A stretch of 64,000 nt of DNA from an uncultured Paraprevotella sp. (lineage in GTDB: Bacteria; Bacteroidota; Bacteroidia; Bacteroidales; Bacteroidaceae). The stretch covers positions 62,001-126,000 of the forward strand of contig URDY01000005.1 in assembly GCA_900546665.1 (NCBI GenBank), in the 5' to 3' direction. Position numbers and translations under genes: made by a program. The notes below the pieces were generated by a model. It was not told the DNA's origin and made no database searches. It saw nothing but the letters and a program-made list of their open reading frames with translations. Positions 17,488-25,411 of this stretch are shown piece by piece (position 1 is the stretch's first letter; each line of letters begins with the position of its first letter).

Positions 17488-18593
17488 TTTTCATTCAGGT
17501 TTGTTTTTAAAAATAAAATCGACTGCTCTTGCAGAAAATGCAATTTGTCGTATAGTTTGTCATAATCAATCTTTGTAAGATTTTCTTCATATTCCTTAGA
17601 AGAAAGAATTAGTCTTTCTTCTAAGGAAAGCTGTTTAAAAATAGATAAGAATCGACTTATCCCCCTTTCCTCATTTCCTATAGCAAGAAATTGTTTCTTA
17701 AATATAATAGAAAAGACACTGCCATGAAAAGAATCAGTCAACACAAATTCTGCTTCATCAAATGAGCGGAGCCATTGCTCAACAGACATCTTCACACGTT
17801 CTCTAAGAGGTAACTTTTCATTCTGCTCATCAGGACTATCAAGCCAGAACGGTCTCAGCCCTTTTTCTGCAGCAATTTTATTGACCAAGGCAATTTTTTC
17901 TTCAGTTTTATCAAGAATATATACAAGCATATTTCCTTTCGGTGACTTTGTTTCAGCATTGTTTATCAGCTCTCTATAATCATCTGCAGAAAGCAACAAC
18001 GTTGGATCTATCATCTGAACAGCATCCACTCCAAAATAAATTGAACAAAGATCTACCCCTGAAGTTTCACGAACTGAAACGGCATCAAATTTACTTAAAA
18101 AAAAAGAACAAACCTTTAATTGTTCTTCTGTATATTCACATCTGTCTACACCAAACGAAGCAGCATAAGATATTCGTTTAATCTTTGAATCACCTAAAAA
18201 AGAAAGAAAAGAAAATTCAATTGGCTGCGAATATTTAGGTCTCCAAATCTGATCACTTCCAACAACAACTGCATCAAACTTATGAGTTATTTCTGCAGTC
18301 CAATTCTTACAATTATATTTATCAATGTATTGTTTAATAAATCTGTCAGCATTCTTTCTTATTACTTCGTGTGGTGCTTTTAATATATCTACATCTTTAC
18401 GAAAAATATAACGTTTAATTAATCTTTTGCATACAGCTAAGGGATAAATCCAATAATATGAAATACCATATTGGGGCTTAGAAAGAACTTTTACACAATA
18501 TCCCATTCGTTTTAAAACAGTTTGCAATGCATAACATTGTAAAATTCCCCCATAATTTATATATAAAGGTAAGGTTATAATCAATATTCTCAT
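17484..18593 (-). CDS. Polysaccharide pyruvyl transferase family protein
   Basis: A 369-residue GT-B-like protein of PF04230. It begins ILIITLPLYINYGGILQC, where the 'YGGxLQ' variant of the family N-terminus is clear, and has VVGSDQIWRPKYSQP (about residue 92) and the C-terminal TDSFHGSVFSIIFKKQ (about 287-302), the strongest family motif. Members transfer pyruvate from phosphoenolpyruvate onto sugars as ketals, adding negative charge. In gut Bacteroidales such genes are usually next to an F420-dehydrogenase-like Fe-S protein, which here lies two genes upstream. Confidence 0.88.
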   Translation of the reverse strand: MRILIITLPLYINYGGILQCYALQTVLKRMGYCVKVLSKPQYGISYYWIYPLAVCKRLIKRYIFRKDVDILKAPHEVIRKNADRFIKQYIDKYNCKNWTAEITHKFDAVVVGSDQIWRPKYSQPIEFSFLSFLGDSKIKRISYAASFGVDRCEYTEEQLKVCSFFLSKFDAVSVRETSGVDLCSIYFGVDAVQMIDPTLLLSADDYRELINNAETKSPKGNMLVYILDKTEEKIALVNKIAAEKGLRPFWLDSPDEQNEKLPLRERVKMSVEQWLRSFDEAEFVLTDSFHGSVFSIIFKKQFLAIGNEERGISRFLSIFKQLSLEERLILSSKEYEENLTKIDYDKLYDKLHFLQEQSILFLKTNLNEK

Positions 18594-18714
18594 AAACTTT
18601 CATTATTTCTATTTTATTAAAACAGTCTCTATGTTTAATAGATACAAATATTTTTATATCTCCTCACAATAATTTTAGAGATATTCAGCAAATAACTCCT
18701 TAGTATCTACAATT

Positions 18715-19758
18715 CTATTGATAATACCTTTTAACAACCTTAGTATTAAAAAAATAGGCAAGCCTATACATTTTACAATACAAACATAGAATAGCAACTG
18801 TCTCGGTTAAATCGTGTAATGAACACCAAGATAGTTTTGGCCTAAAAGTAGCTCTAATATTCTTTATTTCAACACTATATTCACTATAAGACTTTAACAA
18901 AGCATTCCAATGTCCCCAAAGTAAAGAGCGTTTTTGCAATACATTTTCAAATTCTAATATTTGTTCATGACTAATGTGTGGCATTTTATCTAATAAATCA
19001 GCTACGTACTGCAGCAATTTTAATCTTCGAGTCACAAAATTTGTTCTGTAATGATGTGTATGACTCTCACTTTTATCATTAATAAACCATTCATAATATG
19101 CTCCTTTATTCAAAAGTACTTTCTTTGCACAACATAATGAATCCAACATAAAATGCCAATCATCTTCATAGCTCATAATCTTGACAAACTTAAGATCATT
19201 AGCATCTATAAAGGACTTTCTGTATATACAGTTCCAAACTGAAGGAGGAACATTTTGTATCAATTTCCCAGGTTCAAGGAGATCACCACCAAGTAATTTT
19301 GACGCTAATCTAATACAGCTCTCTCCTTCACAAATTTCATTCTTCTTAATGCTTATATTTATTTCTTGCTTATTACAACACTTTATATAATAATTTGATA
19401 TTAGAAAATCTGCACCTGATATTTGTAAAAGTTCTATATATTCTTTATAGCCATATACAACTTTATCATCTTGATCACAAAAAGTTACAAATTCGGATGT
19501 AGCACGTTGTAATCCAAACGTTCGTGCAGAAGCTATACCACCATTAGGTTTAGAATAAATTTTAATATTATCATGCTTATTTTTTAACAATTCAAGATAT
19601 TCAATACAAGAATCATCTGTAGATCCATCGTTTACAACGATGAATTCAATAAATTCAACAAACTCTTTATTCTTTTTAAAAATACTCTCAACCAAAGCAT
19701 CCAAATAAGAACCACCATTAAAAAATGGAATAATGACAGATAATACAGTATGTTGCAT
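18715..19758 (-). CDS. GT2-family glycosyltransferase
   Basis: A 347-residue GT-A glycosyltransferase. It starts VLSVIIPFFNGGSYLDALV and has VVNDGSTDDSC and the DXD-type FCDQDDKVVYGY near residue 98, with MSYEDDWHFMLDSL as the likely catalytic acidic region. It sits between the Fe-S protein and the pyruvyl transferase, with gaps of about 100 and 120 bases that hold no other ORF. AT-rich codon use matches its neighbours. Confidence 0.87.
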   Translation of the reverse strand: MQHTVLSVIIPFFNGGSYLDALVESIFKKNKEFVEFIEFIVVNDGSTDDSCIEYLELLKNKHDNIKIYSKPNGGIASARTFGLQRATSEFVTFCDQDDKVVYGYKEYIELLQISGADFLISNYYIKCCNKQEINISIKKNEICEGESCIRLASKLLGGDLLEPGKLIQNVPPSVWNCIYRKSFIDANDLKFVKIMSYEDDWHFMLDSLCCAKKVLLNKGAYYEWFINDKSESHTHHYRTNFVTRRLKLLQYVADLLDKMPHISHEQILEFENVLQKRSLLWGHWNALLKSYSEYSVEIKNIRATFRPKLSWCSLHDLTETVAILCLYCKMYRLAYFFNTKVVKRYYQ

Positions 19759-19858
19759 AGTATAAATTATTTTTACAAGAGAAAAACTTTTCTGTGCTTC
19801 TTATAGTTTTTATGTACTACAAAAATTTATTTTGTAGTAACTTTAATACAAGACACTT

Positions 19859-21022
19859 CTACAAACATCTATAAATTTTTCTTATAACACGCAAAATAAC
19901 CGACTTACTGACAGTTGCCATATAAGCTGTATGAAAATCTTTTTTATAATAATAAACAGCCCAAAAGAAATCCCGATTTGCAGGTTCATTTACAGTAGAC
20001 AATATACATGGATTATACTCAACCACACGCTCCAATTGCTGTTGCAACAATTGACAATTCATTTTATACAGAAAATCCAGTTTTTCCTCACAATTTATCA
20101 ATATGAGCCCGCATCCTTTATCATCATCAATATCTGGTTTAATCTCATTTACTCCCCAAAAATCCGCAAGCGTAATATCACTTTGCACATGATGTAGTTT
20201 CGTAGGACAGGCGTAACAACTTGGACGCAAAGACAAATCAGACAAAAAAACATTCATATAAGAATTTTCAAAAAAAGGCATCATTTCAACCTTTCCGTTA
20301 CGGAATATAATTTTTATATTGTACTTTTTCCACCCCTTATCTTTAGCACGAAAACTAATATCAGAGATATATTCATCTAGATTAATTAAATTCTTTTTCT
20401 TTATTCCATATACCCTACAAACAGCCTCCTGCAAATATCTTCTCCAAACTTCAGGACTCGGCACGCCATGACAAACCAGATCAACAGTAAACAAATTGGA
20501 ATAAGGCTTACGAAGATAGTTCTTTAACCCTGCCACCTGACATGGGGTCCCAGAAAACAGGACTTCACGACCAGAATCAAGAAAAGTCTTAACTTGAGTA
20601 AAACAAATTCCAACATGACTCTGCACATATTTTGAGCCACGAAACCTTACCAGTCCGTCTTTAGTCTCTGTATAGTCGTGAATCACATTCCAATCGCTAT
20701 CAAAACAAGCACCGAAAACGACACCACCACGCTCTAATACATGTTCAGCAATCAAAGTAAATATGCCTCCTGAGGAGCTCTGCATTCGTACAGCCTCATT
20801 GTTGTTTATTGCTGCATATACCAATGGTTCTGTCTCATTATTTACAGGATGCAGCACAGGACAGACCTGCTCACACAAACCACAATCAATACACTTGACA
20901 AAATCCACTACCGGATAAAGGAATCCTTCCTTATCCGCTGACATTGATATGCAGTTTTTGGGACATACATTGACACAAGCCGTACAACCGCAACATTTAT
21001 GCTTGTCTGTGATCTTGATCAT
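19859..21022 (-). CDS. Coenzyme F420 hydrogenase/dehydrogenase beta-subunit-like Fe-S protein
   Basis: This 387-residue protein opens with two ferredoxin-type clusters, HKCCGCTACVNVCPKNC (about residues 8-24) and CIDCGLCEQVCPV (about 44-56), each with the CX2CX2CX3CP spacing of [4Fe-4S] binding. The FrhB-type N- and C-terminal domains follow, including FSGTPCQVAGLKNYL and SYACPTKLHHVQSDIT. Homologues outside methanogens are flavin/Fe-S oxidoreductases found in polysaccharide loci next to pyruvyl transferases; the electron donor and substrate are not known. Its 3' neighbour is a GT2 and its start overlaps the wzx stop by 4 bases. Confidence 0.85.
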   Translation of the reverse strand: MIKITDKHKCCGCTACVNVCPKNCISMSADKEGFLYPVVDFVKCIDCGLCEQVCPVLHPVNNETEPLVYAAINNNEAVRMQSSSGGIFTLIAEHVLERGGVVFGACFDSDWNVIHDYTETKDGLVRFRGSKYVQSHVGICFTQVKTFLDSGREVLFSGTPCQVAGLKNYLRKPYSNLFTVDLVCHGVPSPEVWRRYLQEAVCRVYGIKKKNLINLDEYISDISFRAKDKGWKKYNIKIIFRNGKVEMMPFFENSYMNVFLSDLSLRPSCYACPTKLHHVQSDITLADFWGVNEIKPDIDDDKGCGLILINCEEKLDFLYKMNCQLLQQQLERVVEYNPCILSTVNEPANRDFFWAVYYYKKDFHTAYMATVSKSVILRVIRKIYRCL

Positions 21023-22566
21023 AAACCTATTTTCTTACATGCCAAAGCCAATTTTCCAAAAATAAAGGAACGTTCCGAAGCTGAACAACCTATCCAAAGG
21101 ATCGAACACAACACACAAGCCATACTTAACGGAACAAGCACCAGTAATCTGACCCAACCTTCAGGCATCAGCCAATAAACAGCCAAAGGTATCATGGAAG
21201 CACAAAGCACGACTTTAAAGACGTTAAAAGATACGTTCTGAAGAAAAACTATCATAGAAAACTTTTCGACCATACGTTGCAAAAACAGCAGCCTCAAAAT
21301 GAGACAAAATAATGCCACGACAATAGCAACAACATAGACACTAACCGGCAAAAACGACAACTTCAAACAGAGATATGAAAAAGGAAAATTCATCATCAAC
21401 ATCCCCCCCACAGCAAGCTGATAATTCCGAATACGACCAGTAGATGATTGGAGATTGATTAACGTGCCAGACAAAACATCTATAATGCTGACTATCAGAA
21501 CCAGTCGTACAAAACTTACGGTATATTCTGGATAACTACCCAACCAAATTTGTAAGATAAACTCTGTTTCGAGCATAACCGGAAGAATAAACACAAGCAT
21601 AATGTAAAAAGAAAAGCGGGAACCTCGCTCTACAAGACTATTCATATAGTCATAATCGCCGGCTGCATATGACTTCGTAATCTGTGGATTGAGTGCGGTC
21701 ATAAAGTTCCCTGAAAAAGAAGTTATTGCTGTATTTACAGAAACAGCAATTCCCCTAGCTGCATTTACAACAGGCCCTATGAATATATTCAGCAGTATAT
21801 TTACCCCCTGCTCTTTCAAAAGTCCAGCCGTACAGCCTATAAAATTCCAAAAGGCAAATGTCCCCATTTCCTTAAATATAGCCTTATAAAAGTGTATTTT
21901 ACTGCGACACTCCATAAAATGAGAACGGCAATAAAACATATAAAAGACCTGAACGAAAATATTTACAATTACGAGAAGCAATGCGTATGTAATAAGCCTG
22001 TCACCAACCCAAGGGGCATAAGCAATATAAAGCACAATGAAAAGGCGTAACAAAATATTTCCAATTCCTATATAAGCAAAAATATTCATGTGCTCATGCG
22101 CTACTATTGACGCATTGTATGGCACATTCAAAAGACAAAAAACAAAAGAAAAGATGGAAGCATGAAACACCCAGTTTGCAGCTACCATCCTGCTATCCGG
22201 TATAGTCATCTGTGTATTGAGGAACCACACACCCACAGTTTCTGCTAGGACAACAATAATAAACGAAAGAACAATATGTATGCTTACGGAAGTGGAAAAC
22301 ACACACTTCAGTCTTTCCATATCACCACATCCCAACTCGAATGTGAGAAAACGGCTAACAGAAGAAGATAGCGATGAAGATACCATAGAAAACATCGCCA
22401 CCACTCCTCCAACGACATTATAGATACCATAGTCTTCTACTCCCAATGCCTGCAACACGACGCGGGAAGTATACAAGGACACCAGCATGCCAAAAAGCAT
22501 ACGGACATACAGCATCAAAGTATTCTTGGCTATCCTTTTCGTATTTTCTCTTTGAGAACCCTCCAT
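21019..22566 (-). CDS. wzx: Wzx-type lipid-linked oligosaccharide flippase
   Basis: A 515-residue MATE/MVF-superfamily membrane protein with about 12-14 helices. The N-terminal block has LYVRMLFGMLVSLYTSRVVL and LGVEDYGIYNVVGGVVAMF, typical of Bacteroidales Wzx/'polysaccharide biosynthesis protein'. It would flip completed undecaprenyl-diphosphate repeat units to the periplasm, handing them to Wzy. It starts 4 bases after the antiterminator stop, the usual second position of such operons. Confidence 0.9.
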   Translation of the reverse strand: MEGSQRENTKRIAKNTLMLYVRMLFGMLVSLYTSRVVLQALGVEDYGIYNVVGGVVAMFSMVSSSLSSSVSRFLTFELGCGDMERLKCVFSTSVSIHIVLSFIIVVLAETVGVWFLNTQMTIPDSRMVAANWVFHASIFSFVFCLLNVPYNASIVAHEHMNIFAYIGIGNILLRLFIVLYIAYAPWVGDRLITYALLLVIVNIFVQVFYMFYCRSHFMECRSKIHFYKAIFKEMGTFAFWNFIGCTAGLLKEQGVNILLNIFIGPVVNAARGIAVSVNTAITSFSGNFMTALNPQITKSYAAGDYDYMNSLVERGSRFSFYIMLVFILPVMLETEFILQIWLGSYPEYTVSFVRLVLIVSIIDVLSGTLINLQSSTGRIRNYQLAVGGMLMMNFPFSYLCLKLSFLPVSVYVVAIVVALFCLILRLLFLQRMVEKFSMIVFLQNVSFNVFKVVLCASMIPLAVYWLMPEGWVRLLVLVPLSMACVLCSILWIGCSASERSFIFGKLALACKKIGL

Positions 22567-22570
22567 GTCG

Positions 22571-23626
22571 CTATTTCTTTAACGGTAAAAACGAATATTC
22601 TCTTTTCAGATTCTGCCGTTCTACTCCAATCTTTTCCTTCAATTCCTGTGAACTCTTCGGACTGACCTGGATATCGCACAGCAGTTTATCGATCTCCCTG
22701 CAAGCCTCTGCAATATCCTTAAAGTCGCCTACGGACGGATCATTATATATCTGAGTGAAATTGAGACCTGTACTTTTCAATACCTGAAACAAGATATCTG
22801 CCGCGCTGTCGAAATCTTCTGCAAGAAAGGCATTTCTGGCTTTTCCGTACCAGAATTCCAATGACCGGGTCATCGCGAAAAGATCCAACTGGCTCTTGGG
22901 AACGAAAAAACAGGAACTGATCTCTTTGCTCAACTCCAATAATTCCGGCACTGCATGATTCTTCTCACTTTCGATCATCTGAGCCTGATGGCGGTATTGA
23001 ATGTATTCTTCCACATTCTCAAATGTTTCCTTGGAAATACCGCTTATGGCGAGAGTCACTCCTCCCAACGTGGTAATAAAACATTTGTTACGGGAAATAC
23101 GCACCTGATAGCCTTCCATCCCGGCCAAAACACCGGAAGTCACCTTTACCAGAACATGACCGGAAGAATAATAATCGAAAGAATGGGGCATAAAACGGAT
23201 ACGGTCCGGATCTATTTCGGATATGCGCATAAACATCTGCATCTTACGATGGGGGATCACGGCCGCCTTATGGGTGACACAGTCCTTTGACAAATAAACA
23301 CCGGGGATATTGTCCTTAAGATAGGCTTCAATCCTGGAAGGGATACCCTGAATAAATATCAGGCCAGGAATGGTAGGACGTTCTTTCTGCTTAACACCGT
23401 GTTTTTTACGTTTGTAAGTTATATTTTTATGAATGTAAGTTCTGAATCTTTCGCTAATCTTTTTCTCGATGAATCCAATCTGAGAATAAAAAACAAAACA
23501 ATAACACCATGATAACTCTTTCTCACCATCAGGCCAAACTCCTTTTTCCGGCTCAATCTGATTTGATCCGCTATTAGAGTCGCCCTCCACGGCATTAGAA
23601 AGAGTATCTGAACTATACAGTGACAT
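22571..23626 (-). CDS. UpxY-like NusG-family antiterminator with long C-terminal extension
   Basis: The 351-residue protein has an N-terminal NGN-type domain: SWCYCFVFYSQIGFIEKK (about 38-55), then RPTIPGLIFIQGIPS (about 85-100). A KOW-like segment follows with VKVTSGVLAGMEGYQVRI (about 160-177). That is the UpxY layout, where the protein antiterminates its own capsule operon through the 5' leader. UpxY proteins are usually about 170-200 residues; this one has an extra helical region of about 150 residues (from about 200 on). It is the first gene of the operon, preceded by a roughly 220-base leader with hairpins. Confidence 0.85.
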   Translation of the reverse strand: MSLYSSDTLSNAVEGDSNSGSNQIEPEKGVWPDGEKELSWCYCFVFYSQIGFIEKKISERFRTYIHKNITYKRKKHGVKQKERPTIPGLIFIQGIPSRIEAYLKDNIPGVYLSKDCVTHKAAVIPHRKMQMFMRISEIDPDRIRFMPHSFDYYSSGHVLVKVTSGVLAGMEGYQVRISRNKCFITTLGGVTLAISGISKETFENVEEYIQYRHQAQMIESEKNHAVPELLELSKEISSCFFVPKSQLDLFAMTRSLEFWYGKARNAFLAEDFDSAADILFQVLKSTGLNFTQIYNDPSVGDFKDIAEACREIDKLLCDIQVSPKSSQELKEKIGVERQNLKREYSFLPLKK

Positions 23627-23852
23627 CGATTCTCTTCTAACTATGTTGATTACAAGTAAAGACTGCTGTATGACAGCAATTTTACATTAAAAAATCCAAT
23701 AAACCACTCATTTCCAAGAAGTAAAAAATATCCTACCTAACCCTACGTCTCTTAAAAAGAGAAGTATCATTCAACAACACTTTATCCGTAGAAATATTAA
23801 TATAGCCTTCTTATCCCATCTTATCCTTAACAAAAGGATGATGTTTTCTTTG
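23627..23852 (-). promoter_or_regulatory. Untranslated leader of the capsule operon with three hairpins
   Basis: Between the -7 box and the antiterminator start lie three stem-loops: ATCCTT/AAGGAT (23823-23839, loop of 5), TCTCTT/AAGAGA (23748-23762, loop of 3), and a nested TGCTGT/ACAGCA stem with an outer GTAAA/TTTAC pair (23656-23685). UpxY-type proteins are known to act through the leader of their own operon, so these are candidate pause or recognition structures. None has a clear terminator U-tract. Confidence 0.55.
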
Positions 23853-23860
23853 CAAATGTA
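23853..23860 (-). promoter_or_regulatory. Promoter -7 box of the capsule operon
   Basis: TACATTTG on the minus strand is a perfect TAnnTTTG box. The -33 region about 20 bases upstream is only TTTT rather than TTTG, so the promoter may be weak or need activation. I looked for matching inverted repeats on both sides, as in phase-variable capsule promoters, and found none within 300 bases. Confidence 0.65.
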
Positions 23861-24885
23861 AATATAATAAAACGAATAAAAAAAATTTTTGTTGTTAATT
23901 TTATTCTACATGGCTCAAATAAATTCAGACGTAATTTTTACACTTGAATTATAAAATACAATATAACACACTATAAAAGAAATAATTATAAAACAAAACA
24001 AGGTTTTTGTCTTACGAATAACAAGAAACAAGCACCACAACACTTATAGTATGGATTTTCATTCAATTCTTTTAAAGAAAAGAGTGAAACAGAAGTTAAC
24101 CATAATAGTCTGAAAATAATCATCATATCGGCATTGTCAGTTACATTGTGCTCCCATAATGACAAACAGATTCCCGGCATATCTCTGAATGAGGTCACAA
24201 ACCACACCAAAATTATTTTGCCGATCAGGATTGGAAAGAACAAAACCTGATTCTCTCCCTTCAATACCAGTTGCTCCAAAACCCCTTCACCCCTTCACTT
24301 CCCTGTATTCATGCGGCTTTCAGGGTGAAGGATCACCCTTCACCTGCCATCCGGTGGTTCACGACTCCTTCACCTGCTCCTTCATCGGCCTTCAGAAGCG
24401 GTCAGTACGTTGCAGACGGAAAAATCACCGTTTTTCAGAAATCCTGACATTCTAAAAAAAGTAAAGCTTACTTTTTAAAAAGTAAACCTTACTTTTTTGA
24501 AAGTAAACCTTACTTTTTCGAAAAGATGCCGAAGATGATCCGGACAATCCGGTATTTTCAGCAGACATTCAGGTTTTCGGTAATGAATCCGGCATGCCGG
24601 CTGATGAAGGGTAAACATTCATCTGTAACATTATGTATATCAACGAGATAAAAACACAAATGAAGAGGTGAAGAGGTTTTTCAGGTTTTCGCTTTCTTAT
24701 TGGTGGTTACTGCCGGTCTTGAAGCTGACCGCGACACCCGATTTCCCGCTGATTTCCGGCTCTGAAAAAACCGCCCTCAGGGATTTTCATGGGACCAAAC
24801 CGGTTTAATGCAACCATAAAAGACCATGAATGACCAAAAGAGCCGCAAAGTGACCATTAGTGACAGCCGGACTTCAGCCGGACCG
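23861..24885. other. Gene-poor spacer with repeats upstream of the capsule operon
   Basis: About 1 kb without a convincing gene. It holds an AT-rich stretch (23861-24250), a segment dense in CCTTCAC/GTGAAGG motifs (24283-24382), three tandem quasi-palindromic units (24454-24524), and a short run of GACC-containing repeats (24818-24865). A 97-codon minus-strand frame (23986-24279) is hydrophobic and has no promoter or family resemblance, so I do not call it a gene. Confidence 0.6.
24454..24524. repeat. Three tandem quasi-palindromic units, period about 21 bases
   Basis: Copies start at 24460 (AGTAAAGCTTACTTTTT), 24481 (AGTAAACCTTACTTTTTT) and 24502 (AGTAAACCTTACTTTTT). Each has GTAA..TTAC symmetry, and the regular spacing of about two helical turns would place protein sites on one face of the DNA. 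Confidence 0.8.
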
Positions 24886-24893
24886 TATCTTTG
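24886..24893 (+). promoter_or_regulatory. Promoter -7 box for the 120-residue ORF
   Basis: TATCTTTG, an exact TAnnTTTG match, 20 bases before the ATG at 24914. The expected -33 region is occupied by a direct repeat of AGCCGGAC (24865-24882) and has no TTG. Confidence 0.55.
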
Positions 24894-24913
24894 TAGTAAA
24901 AAGGAAGGGAAAG

Positions 24914-25276
24914 ATGGGAACAACAGAAAAAACGGAAATACGGAAACAGGCCATCAGACGGGTTCTGACCCGTTGGATCAACAATAGAAAAGCGGAAACC
25001 GAAAAAGGAACGGCTTCCCAAACTGAAACTGCAGCAAACGCCGTTACCGGAAAAACGGACTGCATGGAAAAAACGGTTCTTACCGACAATGAAAAGCCTG
25101 CAGCCGATCACAGTGAAAACGGAATGACTTCTCCGGTACCGGATCTGCCGGCAACGACCGGACGGGAACAGGCACCAGCCACAACCGTGTCATCACGGGA
25201 TGCCCGACCTTACCGGGAAGATACCGGTCCAGCCGATCCGCAGGCACCGTGTGGGATGGATACGGACATCAGGTAG
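24914..25276 (+). CDS. Hypothetical small protein, Thr/Ala/Glu-rich
   Basis: The start at ATG 24914 is supported by AAGGAAGGGAAAG directly upstream and by the promoter box at 24886; a GTG at 24860 would lie upstream of the transcription start. The 120-residue product has a basic N-terminal helix (IRKQAIRRVLTRWINNRKAE, about residues 8-27), followed by a low-complexity region rich in Thr, Ala, Pro and Glu with no predicted domain. I do not recognise it. The basic helix could bind nucleic acid. It is the only forward-strand ORF between the capsule operon and glnN and has a GC-rich composition unlike the AT-rich spacer before it. Confidence 0.45.
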   Translation: MGTTEKTEIRKQAIRRVLTRWINNRKAETEKGTASQTETAANAVTGKTDCMEKTVLTDNEKPAADHSENGMTSPVPDLPATTGREQAPATTVSSRDARPYREDTGPADPQAPCGMDTDIR

Positions 25277-25293
25277 CCTCCCTGACAGCCATC

Positions 25294-25324
25294 AAAAAAA
25301 CCGGATGACCTCACGGCCATCCGG
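25294..25324 (-). terminator. Rho-independent terminator of the glutamine synthetase transcript
   Basis: CCGGATG/CATCCGG stem with a 10-base loop (25301-25324) followed on the minus strand by seven T (25300-25294). It lies 88 bases beyond the glnN stop. A second stem TCTGCCA/TGGCAGA (25359-25379) precedes it. Confidence 0.8.
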
Positions 25325-25411
25325 CATCAATCAAAACAACCAATAAACAGGATTCCTGTCTGCCAACCTGTGTGGCAGAAAGAGGAAGCTCTTTATCTTA
25401 CTTAAAACCAT

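Noticed and set aside
23986..24279. 97-codon minus-strand ORF in the capsule-upstream spacer
   Set aside because: Hydrophobic and Cys-rich without signal peptide logic, promoter or RBS; AT-rich sequence easily yields such frames.
24189..24455. 88-codon plus-strand ORF through the CCTTCAC-rich segment
   Set aside because: Composition follows the repeats, no start signals, overlaps the other weak frame.
23627..24900. Invertible (phase-variable) capsule promoter
   Set aside because: No matching long inverted repeats flank the -7 box at 23853 and no recombinase gene is present in the window.
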